Positions 10,516 through 19,658 of a stretch of 64,000 bases of DNA are shown in pieces. How positions within the stretch are numbered: the stretch's first letter is position 1; each line of letters starts with the position of its first letter. The stretch is from Lysinibacillus sphaericus (lineage in GTDB: Bacteria > Bacillota > Bacilli > Bacillales_A > Planococcaceae). The stretch lies in NCBI RefSeq assembly GCF_006864135.1, contig NZ_SADV01000002.1, positions 310,001-374,000 on the forward strand. Direction: 5' to 3'. The position numbers and the translations under genes were made by a program. The notes beneath the pieces were generated by a model. It saw only the letters and a list, made by a program, of their open reading frames with translations, searched no databases and had not been told where the DNA came from.

Positions 10516-13284
10516 TTAAACGTAATACTTTTCTACAACTTCTGCACAACGGGCACACACAGTTGGTTGTGCTTCATTTGAACCGACTGTTTCAGAAATA
10601 GACCAGCAACGTTCACATTTTTCACCTGTTGCTTTTTCTACAACAATCGATGCATGCTCTAGAGCTAATGCATCTGCAGGTGCAGCTTCAATTGACGCTA
10701 CTTCAAAAGCAGAAACGATTGAAAGCTGTGCAAAATCAATGCTTGCATCATTTAATAATGCTGCCACATCTTCTTTCGCATAAACTGTCACTTTTGCTTC
10801 AAGTGATTTACCAATTGTTTTTGCATTACGAGCTTCCTCTAATGCTTTTAAAATATCGTCACGAACATCGATAATTTTCACCCATTTTGCACGTAGACTT
10901 TCGAAGTTTGCATGTTCATCTACCTCTGGGAAGTCTGATAATTGTACAGATACCTCTTCTACAACACCTTGAGCATGTAAGTAAGACCACATCTCGTCAC
11001 TTGTATGAGGAATAATAGGTGACATTACTTTTACTAATGTTATTAATGTATCATAAATAACTGTTTGCATTGCACGGCGATCTTTGTTGTCATGGCCTTC
11101 GATGTACACAACATCTTTTGCAATATCTAAATAGAATGAAGATAGTTCTACTGCAACAAAGTTATTCACTGCATGATAAACAGCTGCGAAATCATAGCGA
11201 TCAAATGCAGCACGTACAGTTTTTAATACATCCTGTAGACGCATATAAACGTACTGATCCATTTCACGAAGATCCTCATATGCTACTCGATCTTTCGTTG
11301 CATCGAAATCAGCTACATTTCCGTGTAAGAAACGGAATGTGTTACGGATTTTTCGATAAACCTCAGATACTTGCTTCAACATATCCATTGAGATACGAAC
11401 GTCGGCTGTATAATCTACAGAAGCAACCCATAAACGAAGAATATCTGCTCCATATTGATCCATAACTTTTTTCGGGATAATGACATTCCCTAAAGATTTA
11501 CTCATCTTACGACCTTCACCATCTAGCACGAAACCATGAGTTAATAGTCCCTTATATGGTGCATAGCCATTAATAGCTACAGAAGTAATTAATGATGAGT
11601 TAAACCATCCACGGTGTTGGTCAGAACCCTCTAAATATAAATCAGCTGGATACTTCATACCACGTTCTACTAGCACACCTTGGTGAGAAGAACCTGAGTC
11701 AAACCAAACGTCCATAATATCGTTTTCTTTTGTAAATTCACCATTCGGGCTACCAGCGTGTGTGAAGCCTTCAGGTAATAATTCTTTAGCTGTTTTTTGG
11801 AACCAAATATTTGACCCATGCTCACGGAATAATGCAGAGATATGGGCAATTGTTTCTGGTGTAATAATTGGTTCGCCATTTTCAGCATAGAAAATTGGAA
11901 TTGGCACACCCCATGCACGTTGACGTGAAATTACCCAGTCTCCACGGTCACGAATCATATTATAAAGACGAGTTTCACCCCAAGCAGGTGTAAATGATGT
12001 TGATTTTACAGCATTTAGTAACTCATCACGGAATGCATCAACTGACGCAAACCATTGTGGTGTTGCACGATAAATAACTGGTTTTTTTGTACGCCAGTCA
12101 TGTGGATATGAGTGTGTAAAGAAGTTAAGCTTTTCTAAAGCGCCTACTTCTTTTAATTTTTCTGTAACCAATTTGTTTGCATCATTGTAGAAAATACCTT
12201 CAAAACCAGGTGCTTCATCTGTATAGCAGCCGCTATTATCAACAGGGCTAAGAATAGGTAGACCGTATTGTTTACTAATATGATAGTCATCTTCCCCGTG
12301 TCCTGGTGCTGTATGAACACAGCCGGTACCCGCTTCAGCAGTTACGTGCTCCCCAACCATTACAAGAGATTCACGGTCATAGAATGGATGCTGTGCAACA
12401 ATTCGGTCTAATGCTTCACCTTTAACTTCTTGAACAACTTCATACGCTTCCCATTCAAGTACGTTAGCAACTGTTTCTAATAATTCTTTTGCAATGATGA
12501 ATTTTTTATCGGCAACTGCAACAACTACATAGATAAACTCAGGGTTTACAGAAATCCCTAGGTTCGCTGGAATCGTCCAAGGTGTTGTTGTCCAAATGAT
12601 CATTTTAGCGTCTGCTGGGACAACACCTTTAGCATCTTTTAGCGCAAAGCTTACATAAATAGAAGCCGATTTAACATCTTTATATTCAATCTCAGCTTCT
12701 GCAAGTGCAGATTCAGATGATGGAGACCAGTAAACTGGTTTTAAACCTTTATAAATATAGCCTTTTTCAGCCATCTTACCGAAAACTTCAATTTGACGAG
12801 CTTCAAATTCAGGCTTTAATGTAATATATGGATTTTCCCAATCACCACGAACACCTAAACGGCGGAATTGTGTACGTTGGTTGTCGATTTGCTCGTAAGC
12901 ATACTCTTCACATAATTTACGGAATTCAGCAACAGACATTTCTTTGCGCTTTACACCTTTGTTCGTAAGTGCTTGCTCAATTGGTAAACCATGAGTATCC
13001 CAGCCTGGAATATAGTTTACATGGTAGCCAGTCATAGAACGATGACGTGTAATCATATCTTTCAGCACTTTGTTTAATGCATGGCCGATATGGATATCAC
13101 CATTTGCATATGGAGGTCCATCATGTAATACATACTCAGGGTAACCTTTAGTACGCTCCATCTGTAATTTATTAATGTCCATTTCATCCCATTTTTCTTG
13201 CATCTTCGGTTCATTTGCCGGTAAATTTCCACGCATTGGGAAATCTGTTTTTGGCATTAATAAAGTATCTTTGTACTCAACCAT
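10516..13284 (-). CDS. ileS: Isoleucine--tRNA ligase
   Basis: 922 aa class I aminoacyl-tRNA synthetase, normal length for the bacterial IleRS type found in Bacillus. The HIGH motif is in [18 protein letters not shown] (about residue 55-72) and the KMSKS loop in [12 protein letters not shown]-terminal zinc-binding region has CERCW and CARC cysteine pairs. It charges tRNA-Ile with isoleucine and edits valine. AAGGAGGAATTG precedes the ATG at 13284. It is controlled by a T-box leader, so it is expected to rise when uncharged tRNA-Ile accumulates. Confidence 0.98.
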   Translation of the reverse strand: MVEYKDTLLMPKTDFPMRGNLPANEPKMQEKWDEMDINKLQMERTKGYPEYVLHDGPPYANGDIHIGHALNKVLKDMITRHRSMTGYHVNYIPGWDTHGLPIEQALTNKGVKRKEMSVAEFRKLCEEYAYEQIDNQRTQFRRLGVRGDWENPYITLKPEFEARQIEVFGKMAEKGYIYKGLKPVYWSPSSESALAEAEIEYKDVKSASIYVSFALKDAKGVVPADAKMIIWTTTPWTIPANLGISVNPEFIYVVVAVADKKFIIAKELLETVANVLEWEAYEVVQEVKGEALDRIVAQHPFYDRESLVMVGEHVTAEAGTGCVHTAPGHGEDDYHISKQYGLPILSPVDNSGCYTDEAPGFEGIFYNDANKLVTEKLKEVGALEKLNFFTHSYPHDWRTKKPVIYRATPQWFASVDAFRDELLNAVKSTSFTPAWGETRLYNMIRDRGDWVISRQRAWGVPIPIFYAENGEPIITPETIAHISALFREHGSNIWFQKTAKELLPEGFTHAGSPNGEFTKENDIMDVWFDSGSSHQGVLVERGMKYPADLYLEGSDQHRGWFNSSLITSVAINGYAPYKGLLTHGFVLDGEGRKMSKSLGNVIIPKKVMDQYGADILRLWVASVDYTADVRISMDMLKQVSEVYRKIRNTFRFLHGNVADFDATKDRVAYEDLREMDQYVYMRLQDVLKTVRAAFDRYDFAAVYHAVNNFVAVELSSFYLDIAKDVVYIEGHDNKDRRAMQTVIYDTLITLVKVMSPIIPHTSDEMWSYLHAQGVVEEVSVQLSDFPEVDEHANFESLRAKWVKIIDVRDDILKALEEARNAKTIGKSLEAKVTVYAKEDVAALLNDASIDFAQLSIVSAFEVASIEAAPADALALEHASIVVEKATGEKCERCWSISETVGSNEAQPTVCARCAEVVEKYYV

Positions 13285-13378
13285 TTTTCAATTCCTCCTT
13301 TATGTTTACAAACAAAGAACATATGCAATTAGGCGCTCATTCACATACGACAATTATTAGACTCATCACCATAACGCA

Positions 13379-13418
13379 GGGTTGATTCCACTCCGACTTG
13401 GCGCTTTCTAGAGGGTGT
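13379..13418 (+). repeat. Family B repeat fragment, copy B2
   Basis: GGTTGATTCCACTCCGACTT followed by GGCGCTTTC resembles the left end of family B. It lies within the ileS leader, between the T-box terminator and the start codon. No matching right end is seen. Confidence 0.55.
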
Positions 13419-13540
13419 GCATGATAATTTATATTCACGGCATACGTTTTAAGTTTTAGTTATTAGCAAAATCAATACTTTTCAATAACGAAAGTATAGA
13501 GCCACACGACTAAAAATGGAAGCCTTCCGCCATTTGAACA

Positions 13541-13811
13541 TAAAAAAAGCCCCTCAATCCCTCAAAGGGACGAGAAGCTTATACTCGCGGTACCACCCTA
13601 ATTGTAGCACAAAATCGTACTACCACTCTTAAAGCACATTAACGTTGTGCATCACGAAATAACTTACTGCATTCAGTTATTTTAGCTCAGAAGTGATGTT
13701 CATTGTTATTTGCTGTTCGGGCTCACACTATCCCCAAATCGCTTAACTACGCCTAACAAATACTGTCTTCGTCTCTGCCTATTTTGCATATGTGTTCAAA
13801 ATAATTACTAT
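13541..13811 (-). promoter_or_regulatory. T-box riboswitch controlling ileS
   Basis: The minus strand contains the T-box sequence AGGGTGGTACCGCG (13586-13599), then a terminator hairpin (TCCCT-TTG-AGGGA core) and a T run at 13541-13580. Upstream, an ATC isoleucine codon at 13695-13697, within GAACATCACTTC, is a good candidate specifier. The position in front of ileS agrees with isoleucine specificity. Confidence 0.93.
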
Positions 13812-13817
13812 TACATT

Positions 13818-13846
13818 AGTATATGAAAATCATACAATCACGTCAA
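13818..13846 (-). promoter_or_regulatory. Sigma-A promoter of ileS
   Basis: Minus-strand TTGACG (13841-13846) and TATACT (13818-13823) with 17 bp between them. It starts transcription just before the T-box leader. Confidence 0.85.
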
Positions 13847-13874
13847 GTTTCACTTATTGCTACCTACTATAGGA

Positions 13875-14399
13875 TTAAACTTGATCAGCTTCCTGTGCTT
13901 CTTCAACAGATGCTTGAATTTCAGTAAGGTCAATATCATATTGTAGCAAATGGTCCCAATCGTCAGCATTTAATAAATCAAGCTGTGCTTCTACAAGCAT
14001 TTTAAAACGATTACGGAATACCTTTGATTGCTTTTTCAGCTCATCAATTTCAATTGTCACCTTTCGAGCCTTTGTTAAAGCCTCGTTGATAATACGATCA
14101 GCATTTTTTTCTGCTTCCTTCACAATGAGTTTAGCCTCTTTTTGAGAATTTCTTCGTACTTCATCAGCTGCTTCTTGTGCAACAACAATTGATTTTTGTA
14201 ACGTTTCCTCTAATGTGTTAAAATGTCTCGCTTGTTCTAAGGAAATTTCTAGTTGTCTGTCTACTTCCTTCTTTTCACGTAACAAAATTTCATAGTCTTT
14301 GATAATTTGATCTAAAAATTCATTTACTTCATCTTCGGCATAACCTCTGAAAGATTTAGTAAACTCCTTATTATGTATATCAATAGGTGATAATGGCAT
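13875..14399 (-). CDS. divIVA: Cell division topological factor DivIVA
   Basis: 174 aa, close to the 164 aa of B. subtilis. It recognises negative membrane curvature at septa and poles and recruits Min proteins and, in sporulation, polar factors. The N-terminal lipid-binding domain starts MPLSPIDIHNKEFTKSFRGY, with the conserved Phe and Arg, followed by a long Glu/Lys-rich coiled coil (about residues 30-150). An upstream ATG at 14459 is in frame, but GGAGAGAAGG sits before 14399, which also gives the canonical N-terminus. It is downstream of ylmH as in Bacillus. Confidence 0.95.
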   Translation of the reverse strand: MPLSPIDIHNKEFTKSFRGYAEDEVNEFLDQIIKDYEILLREKKEVDRQLEISLEQARHFNTLEETLQKSIVVAQEAADEVRRNSQKEAKLIVKEAEKNADRIINEALTKARKVTIEIDELKKQSKVFRNRFKMLVEAQLDLLNADDWDHLLQYDIDLTEIQASVEEAQEADQV

Positions 14400-14493
14400 A
14401 CGATCCTTCTCTCCTTTACATGTACATTCGTACTTTCTATTATACAATTGTTCCAACAACTTAGCAGTAAAAATTAATGGAATTCACTGATTT

Positions 14494-15282
14494 TTAGCTT
14501 TTTTGGGTCAATCGACCGATTTGTATACGAATTTTATTTTTTTTTGTACGACCTTCAGTCAGCATCATTTTTATACGACCACTTCCACGTACAGATAAAA
14601 TATCTCCTTCTTGTAATTCAAAAGCAACTGAATCTCGTTCAGTCCAATTGACACGTACCTTTTTACCTGTAATTAATGCTTGTGCCTTCTGGCGAGAAAT
14701 TTTTAAAATCGTTGAAATAATCACATCTAAACGCATAGAAGAAACAGTATGAGATTCTTCTAGCCACTCATCCTCGTTTTGTAGCAATGGCTCCGTCTCT
14801 TTAATCGATTCTACATGTACCTTTACCCTGCCAATGCCTGTTAAATGTAAGCGTACATATTCAGCCACCTCAATCGCTACTACAAATTGTACATGATGGT
14901 CACTGACACGAATATCACCGAATTTGCCACGATCCAATCCTAAAGATAACAAAGCTCCAAGGACATCTGGATGGCTTAATTGGACAAATTTCACAGGATA
15001 TTGAATCGTAAATACTGTAAGCTGAAAATCTTCCTCCATAGGCTCATAATAAGTAGGATAAATCAGCATGCGTTGTCTTTCTGCTTCATCAAAGAGCCCA
15101 GCACTAGCTGTTTTTAATGTATCATACTGCCCAATTATCGATGCTACAATAAAGCGCTGTCGAGGATCTAGAAAATCAGTAAGCTTTGGAGCATATCGAT
15201 CCTCTACCTCATGCTGCCAGCCTACAACTTGTTCAATGAAAGGCTGTTCATCTTTCCTAAAATGCTGTATTAAATGCTCCAT
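14494..15282 (-). CDS. ylmH: S4-domain RNA-binding protein YlmH
   Basis: 262 aa, typical of YlmH, a ribosome-associated RNA-binding protein encoded in the ylm-divIVA cluster of Firmicutes. The C-terminal S4 domain is clear at about residues 185-255 (DVIISTILKISRQKAQALI ... GDILSVRGSGRIK). The N-terminal part matches the family architecture, with a mixed fold of unknown role. A GAGGTGAAG site precedes the ATG. A terminator and a repeat separate it from ylmG, so it may have its own promoter, which I could not identify. Confidence 0.92.
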   Translation of the reverse strand: MEHLIQHFRKDEQPFIEQVVGWQHEVEDRYAPKLTDFLDPRQRFIVASIIGQYDTLKTASAGLFDEAERQRMLIYPTYYEPMEEDFQLTVFTIQYPVKFVQLSHPDVLGALLSLGLDRGKFGDIRVSDHHVQFVVAIEVAEYVRLHLTGIGRVKVHVESIKETEPLLQNEDEWLEESHTVSSMRLDVIISTILKISRQKAQALITGKKVRVNWTERDSVAFELQEGDILSVRGSGRIKMMLTEGRTKKNKIRIQIGRLTQKS

Positions 15283-15350
15283 ATAACTTCACCTCTATTA
15301 TGACTCTTTTATTTGTACAATTTCATTGGTATTTTAAGGATTTATAAAAA

Positions 15351-15440
15351 GGGGTTAATTTCCGTTCTTGGGCATCCGACGAGCCGCTTCGCACAGGGTT
15401 CTTGCTGCTCCTGCTTAGGAGTTCTAGGGAGATCACCACT
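15351..15440 (+). repeat. Family B repeat, copy B3 (degenerate)
   Basis: GGTTAATTTCCGTTCTTGGG resembles the left end of family B. Inner segments (GAGCCGCTTCGCACAG, CTTGCTGCTCC) match other copies, but the right end is poor. It lies between ylmG and ylmH. Confidence 0.6.
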
Positions 15441-15477
15441 AAATATTGTTTAAATTTAGTATTCCCCATAAATAAAA

Positions 15478-15506
15478 AATCCCCACCGTTCGTGAGGATT
15501 TCTTTT
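15478..15506 (-). terminator. Terminator after ylmG
   Basis: Minus strand AAATCCTCAC-GAACG-GTGGGGATTT followed by Ts, immediately after the ylmG stop. Confidence 0.8.
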
Positions 15507-15507
15507 A

Positions 15508-15786
15508 TTAAAACATAAAGTATATTTTTTGAATAACAATAAAAAGCCCATTTTTAATAAAATTAAGTAAAAAAATCGCCACAATCGGTGAAATGTCAAT
15601 CATCCCAATCGGAGGGATGAATTTCCTGAAAATACCCAAATAAGGCTCGCATACTATTTTAAGGAAACGGCCAATTGCTGAATCTTGTACAGCAGGCACC
15701 CATGACATTAAAACATATCCAACTAACATATAAGAATACACGTTAAATGCTAATGATATATAACTTAGAATTATCCATAAATCCAT
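15508..15786 (-). CDS. ylmG: YggT family membrane protein (YlmG)
   Basis: 92 aa with two hydrophobic segments (about residues 5-25 and 65-88), the size and layout of YggT/YlmG proteins. The conserved LMSWVPAVQDSAIGRFL and the CEPYLGIFRKFIPPIG segment are typical. The precise function is unsettled; the family is linked to division and membrane organisation by its constant location next to sepF. It follows sepF by 20 nt and is closed by a terminator. Confidence 0.9.
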   Translation of the reverse strand: MDLWIILSYISLAFNVYSYMLVGYVLMSWVPAVQDSAIGRFLKIVCEPYLGIFRKFIPPIGMIDISPIVAIFLLNFIKNGLFIVIQKIYFMF

Positions 15787-15806
15787 ATAAACTACAATCC
15801 TCGCTA

Positions 15807-16304
15807 TTAATTATCGTCTAAAATAAAATTTGAAATTTCGCCAGACACTTCTACATTATCAGGTGTGCATAGGAAAATGTCTTTACCGATTCTTTGGATA
15901 TCACCGCTAAGTGCATAAACTGTGCCACTTAAAAAATCAATAATTCGTACACCTTGCTCTCGCTCAATACGTTGTAAATTGACGATCGTTGCACGCTTAT
16001 TTTTCAAGTGTTCAGCAATATCCTGTGCTTCGGCATAAACTCTAGGTTCAACTAAGACAACTTTTGCGCCTTTAGAATTCATTGCTGCCTGCAAACTTAC
16101 TATGTTGTTTGTAGGTGTTGTACTTTGTGGAAAAATTTCCTGAACTTGTGCTTTACGCTCCTTCATAACTTTTTTAGGCTTCGCAGATTGAATCTGTTGC
16201 TGTTGTTGTACGGGTTGTTGCTGTTGAATAGGAGCTTGCGTGATTTCTTCTTCTAGTTCTTCCTCAAGATAAAAGAAATTTTTAATTTTATTTTTCATGC
16301 TCAT
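15807..16304 (-). CDS. sepF: Cell division protein SepF
   Basis: 165 aa. SepF binds FtsZ and the membrane and supports septum assembly. The N-terminus [16 protein letters not shown] is the amphipathic membrane anchor, nearly identical in pattern to B. subtilis SepF. A Gln-rich linker (about residues 25-40) leads to the C-terminal SepF domain (about 65-160). The ATG at 16304, preceded by AGAAGGG, is chosen over an upstream in-frame ATG at 16352. The gene overlaps the end of yggS by 17 nt, indicating coupling. Confidence 0.95.
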   Translation of the reverse strand: MSMKNKIKNFFYLEEELEEEITQAPIQQQQPVQQQQQIQSAKPKKVMKERKAQVQEIFPQSTTPTNNIVSLQAAMNSKGAKVVLVEPRVYAEAQDIAEHLKNKRATIVNLQRIEREQGVRIIDFLSGTVYALSGDIQRIGKDIFLCTPDNVEVSGEISNFILDDN

Positions 16305-16992
16305 CCTGTTCCCTTCTTTCATATCCAACAAGAGCCGTTCCAACTCGAACAAATGTAGCCCCTTCTTCTACCGCAATTTCAAAGTCATTAGACATGCCCA
16401 TTGATAACTCGGTACAAGGAGCGTGCGCGAATCCTTGCTCGGCTATTTGCTGTTGACATTGTTTTAATTGCTTAAAAACAGAGCGAATAATTGTATCCTC
16501 ATCTGTGTTTGGTGCCATTGTCATTAAACCAACAATTTGAATTTTTGTAAAATCCTTTAATGATTCAATAAAAGGCAGGACTTCTTCAATCGATAAACCA
16601 TGTTTTGCTTCCTCGCCAGATACATTAACTTGTACAAAACATTTGACAGGTTTGTCTGCTCTTTTTTCAATTTCCTGTGCTAAACTCAAACGATCTAATG
16701 AATGTAAAAAATCAATACTGTTAATAACTTGTCTGACCTTACGGGTTTGTAAAGACCCGATATAATGCCAATATACATCAGCTTGAATCGTTTCAATTTT
16801 ACGATTTAAGCCTTCAGGACGGTTCTCACCTAAATGTATAAGCCCTGCATCAATTGCTTCTTGTGTTCTTTCTACAGAAACTTCTTTTGTCACTGCAATA
16901 ACTTGGACTTTTTCCGTTTCACGATTTGCACGTTTTTTTGCTGTTTGTATAAGATCATTAATTTTCTTCAAATTTACTAAGATTTTTGTCAC
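16288..16992 (-). CDS. ylmE: PLP homeostasis protein, YggS/YlmE family
   Basis: About 234 aa from a GTG at 16992, which gives the usual family length; an ATG at 17055 would add 21 residues without family similarity. The protein is a pyridoxal-phosphate-binding alanine racemase-like barrel thought to control free PLP. The PLP-lysine motif is VIAVTKEVS (about residue 30), and [10 protein letters not shown] and [14 protein letters not shown] are conserved. It is immediately upstream of sepF. The start is not certain because the ribosome site (GGGAAAA) is weak. Confidence 0.9.
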   Translation of the reverse strand: MTKILVNLKKINDLIQTAKKRANRETEKVQVIAVTKEVSVERTQEAIDAGLIHLGENRPEGLNRKIETIQADVYWHYIGSLQTRKVRQVINSIDFLHSLDRLSLAQEIEKRADKPVKCFVQVNVSGEEAKHGLSIEEVLPFIESLKDFTKIQIVGLMTMAPNTDEDTIIRSVFKQLKQCQQQIAEQGFAHAPCTELSMGMSNDFEIAVEEGATFVRVGTALVGYERREQDEHEK

Positions 16993-17135
16993 TGTTTTTC
17001 CCAACTTTACAACAATAGTTTCTTTTATTGTAACAAGCAATGCTTGAATTATCAATGAATAGCCTGGACTATGTGAAAGTACTTATACCCTGCCTATGCT
17101 TTAAAATTGCTTAATTTGTATAAATATTTTTCTCT

Positions 17136-17372
17136 TTAGGATAGTGCTTTTACTAAAATTACATCTTTCCCCACTACAAGTACATCTTTCATATACACTT
17201 TCCTAACAGATTCTTCTCCGCGAAAAAAGCCTAGATATTTACGGGGTTCTGCAATCATAAAAGCCGTTACATAGCCTGTTTCTTTGGAAACCTCTGCATC
17301 TACCACAAATCCTAAAAAGCGTCCATTGCCTGCTTCAATAACTTCTTTTTGCTGTAACATCGAGAAACGCAT
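17136..17372 (-). CDS. ylmC: YlmC/YmxH family sporulation protein (PRC-barrel)
   Basis: 78 aa, start ATG at 17372 with GGGAGGG in front; an upstream ATG at 17405 lacks a good site. The sequence (MRFSMLQQKEVIEAGNG ... LGFVVDAEVS) is that of the short PRC-barrel proteins YlmC/YmxH, whose role is unknown although they are linked to sporulation. In B. subtilis the order is ylmC-ylmD-ylmE; here ylmC is followed directly by ylmE, so ylmD is missing. Confidence 0.88.
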   Translation of the reverse strand: MRFSMLQQKEVIEAGNGRFLGFVVDAEVSKETGYVTAFMIAEPRKYLGFFRGEESVRKVYMKDVLVVGKDVILVKALS

Positions 17373-17507
17373 TTTATCCCTCCCTAAATCAATTACTCTC
17401 AACATCGTTTTATCTCAACAAACTATGTTTTCTCTATATATTTATGTGTTTATTGTTGTTTAAATGAAAATGAAATGATTAAGGAATCTCTCTTTGGCAA
17501 AAAGAAG

Positions 17508-17685
17508 AGGTGATTTCCGTTCCAGGCTACTCGCTTTCCTGTGGGCGAGCGTCGAGCCGCTTCCTCCGCTTCGTTGCTGCCGCTACGCTTTCGCACGGAA
17601 AACATTCGCTTCGTCCAGGGTCTCGACTGTCTCGCTTTCCCACGGGAGTCGAGTAGCCTTCCACTCCAATCAGCGATAGCGTAGA
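17508..17685 (+). repeat. Family B repeat, copy B4 (alternative-stem variant)
   Basis: Left end GGTGATTTCCGTTCCAGGCT with ACTCGC, right end GAGTAGCCTTCCACTCCAAT. The inner stem is GGCTACTCG paired with CGAGTAGCC instead of the GACTGGGCG / CGCCCAGTC used by other copies, while the flanks stay constant. The interior holds GCTGCCGCTACGCTTTCGCA-type segments. Confidence 0.8.
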
Positions 17686-17785
17686 AATTCAATAGTGGAC
17701 GCTATAACAACATACCTTTTTGCTAAAGTAACGTTTTATCACTTAAATTATAGCGATTGGATGAGGATACATGCTATATGAATTA

Positions 17786-17970
17786 GTTGATTGGAGTGGA
17801 GACTGGGCGACTCCTTGGGGATCAGCGATATAGAGGAACGAAGGCTAAAGCATCACGTCCTGTGATAACGCCTTCGTAACATCCTGTTGGCCCGAGACCC
17901 TGGAGCGAGCAACGCGAGTGAAGCGGCTCATCGCCCCCAGGAAAGCGCCCAGTCGGAATGGAAATCAACT
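17786..17970 (-). repeat. Family B repeat, copy B5 (inverted orientation)
   Basis: It begins GTTGATTGGAGTGGAGACTG and ends AGTCGGAATGGAAATCAAC on the plus strand, so it is inverted relative to B4. The shared core hairpin is at 17838-17877: ACGAAGGC and GCCTTCGT enclose ATCAC / GTGAT arms. The whole 17373-18013 gap between ylmC and sigG is made of B4, B5 and their spacer; no gene is seen. Confidence 0.85.
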
Positions 17971-18013
17971 CCTCATTTTTGCAAGAGCTATACTCTATTT
18001 CATTGATATAAAT

Positions 18014-18049
18014 TAAAATGCGCACCGAGAATTCGGGTGCGCATTTTTT
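18014..18049 (-). terminator. Terminator after sigG
   Basis: AAAATGCGCACC and GGTGCGCATTTT pair around GAGAATTCG with T/A runs on both sides. It abuts the sigG stop and could work from both directions. Confidence 0.88.
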
Positions 18050-18823
18050 TCACTTATAATCTTTCTGCATTGTTTCAATTGCATTTTTTTCTAGACGTGA
18101 AATTTGCGCTTGAGAAATCCCCAATTCTTTTGCAATTTCAGTTTGTGTCTCACCGTAATAAAAACGCTTTGCAACAATCATTTGTTGACGGTCATCTAAC
18201 TTTTGCAAACTTTCCTTTACTGACACGTAGGCAACCCATTGATCTTCCGATACATCATCATCACGTAATTGGTCCATCATATAAACAGCGTCTCCACCGT
18301 CTGAATAAATGGGTTCCTGTAAGGAAACTGGGTCTTGAATGGCATCTAAAGCAAATAAAACATCTTCCTTTTTCATGTCAATCATTTCAGCAATTTCTTC
18401 AATTGTTGGCTCTCGTAAATTATCGGTTATCCATTGTTCTTTTGCCTGCATTGCTTTATATGCAATATCTCTTAAAGAACGAGAAACGCGCAATGCATGA
18501 TGATCACGCAGATGGCGACGAATTTCACCAATGATCATTGGAACAGCATATGTTGAAAAACGTACATTATGTTTCAAATCAAAATGATCAATAGCTTTCA
18601 TGAGGCCAATACAGCCTACCTGAAATAAATCATCTGCCTGTTCACCCCTGTAGGCAAATCTACCGACTATACTGAGCACTAACCTTAAATTGCACATTAC
18701 AAGCTCTTCCCTAATCTCATTTTCTCCAGCTTGTAAACGAATGAATAGTTCTTTCATTTCCTCGTGCTTTAAAATTGGCAAAGTCGATGTATCTAAGCCG
18801 CAAAGATCTACTTTAGTTCGCAT
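18050..18823 (-). CDS. sigG: RNA polymerase sporulation sigma factor SigG
   Basis: 257 aa, about the length of B. subtilis SigG (260). It directs late forespore transcription. The N-terminus VDLCGLDTSTLPILKHEEM is distinctive. Regions 2 (LRLVLSIVGRFAYRGEQADDLFQVGCIGL), 3 and 4 (TQTEIAKELGISQAQISRLEK) are all intact. It is downstream of sigE, as in Bacillus. A sigma-F-like promoter lies in the 114-nt gap, matching the known forespore switch from SigF to SigG. The ATG has GGAGGAATCG upstream. Confidence 0.96.
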   Translation of the reverse strand: MRTKVDLCGLDTSTLPILKHEEMKELFIRLQAGENEIREELVMCNLRLVLSIVGRFAYRGEQADDLFQVGCIGLMKAIDHFDLKHNVRFSTYAVPMIIGEIRRHLRDHHALRVSRSLRDIAYKAMQAKEQWITDNLREPTIEEIAEMIDMKKEDVLFALDAIQDPVSLQEPIYSDGGDAVYMMDQLRDDDVSEDQWVAYVSVKESLQKLDDRQQMIVAKRFYYGETQTEIAKELGISQAQISRLEKNAIETMQKDYK

Positions 18824-18867
18824 ATTCGATTCCTCCGGATGTTATTCTCTGACTAAACCGTTACATC

Positions 18868-18895
18868 AGTTTGTCCGAGAGAAACGAGAATATGC
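18868..18895 (-). promoter_or_regulatory. Candidate sigma-F promoter of sigG
   Basis: Minus-strand GCATA (18891-18895), then 14 bp, then GGACAAACT (18868-18876), fitting the GYATA and GGnnAnAnT consensus of SigF-type promoters. The spacing is about 1 nt short. SigF control of sigG is well established in B. subtilis. Confidence 0.6.
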
Positions 18896-18937
18896 ACAAA
18901 AGCTAAGACCAATTTTAGGTAGGTTAAATTTCCCTCT

Positions 18938-19645
18938 CTAAGATATTGGCTGATTCAGATTTTCACGTAAATCTTGAATAATTTTCTTCTCTAATCGGGA
19001 AATATAGGATTGCGAAATACCTAAATGATCAGCAACTTCTTTTTGAGTCATTTCAATTTTTCCATTGAGGCCAAATCGGCATTCCATAATATATCTTTCA
19101 CGCGCACCTAGTAAATTAATGGCATGAAACATATGTTGACGCTCAATTTTTTTCTCTACATTGTCTAAAATAATATGCTCTTCAGTTCCTAAAATATCAG
19201 ACAATAACAACTCGTTTCCATCAGCATCGGAGTTTAATGGTTCATCTAGTGAAACTTCACCCTTCATGCGACTTGTTTTACGTAAATGCATCAAAATCTC
19301 ATTTTCAATACAACGAGATGCGTATGTGGCAAGCTTAATATTTTTATCTGTATTGAACGTTTCAATCGCCTTTATTAAACCGATTGAGCCAATACTTATT
19401 AAATCCTCAATCGGCGTTCCCGTATTATCAAAACGTCTAGCAATATAAACAACAAGACGTAAATTACGTTCAATTAGTGTATCTCTAGCTCGTAAATCAC
19501 CATTCATAAAGGATGCAATGACTGTAACTTCTTCTTCTCGACTTAATGGCACTGGCAATGAATCATTTCCCCCTATATAGTACGTTTCACGACTCCGAAA
19601 CTTACTCCAAAATTTTTTCAAGCTAGCAAGTAGCCTAAGAAGCAA
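18938..19645 (-). CDS. sigE: Mother-cell sigma factor SigE (pro-SigE)
   Basis: 235 aa, made as a membrane-tethered precursor that SpoIIGA cleaves after engulfment signalling. The first ~25 residues form the basic, amphipathic pro-sequence, ending at the conserved YYIGG processing region (about residues 22-26). Region 2 (LRLVVYIARRFDNTGTPIEDLISIGS) and the region 4 helix-turn-helix (TQKEVADHLGISQSYISRLE) are clear. The start is a TTG at 19645 with GGGGGAGAA upstream, 13 nt after spoIIGA, so the two form an operon. Confidence 0.96.
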   Translation of the reverse strand: MLLRLLASLKKFWSKFRSRETYYIGGNDSLPVPLSREEEVTVIASFMNGDLRARDTLIERNLRLVVYIARRFDNTGTPIEDLISIGSIGLIKAIETFNTDKNIKLATYASRCIENEILMHLRKTSRMKGEVSLDEPLNSDADGNELLLSDILGTEEHIILDNVEKKIERQHMFHAINLLGARERYIMECRFGLNGKIEMTQKEVADHLGISQSYISRLEKKIIQDLRENLNQPIS

Positions 19646-19658
19646 TAGTTCTCCCCCT

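Noticed and set aside
17450-18025. Two minus-strand ORFs (80 and 67 codons) and a plus-strand ORF in the ylmC-sigG gap
   Set aside because: They lie inside repeats B4 and B5 and encode repeat-derived peptides.
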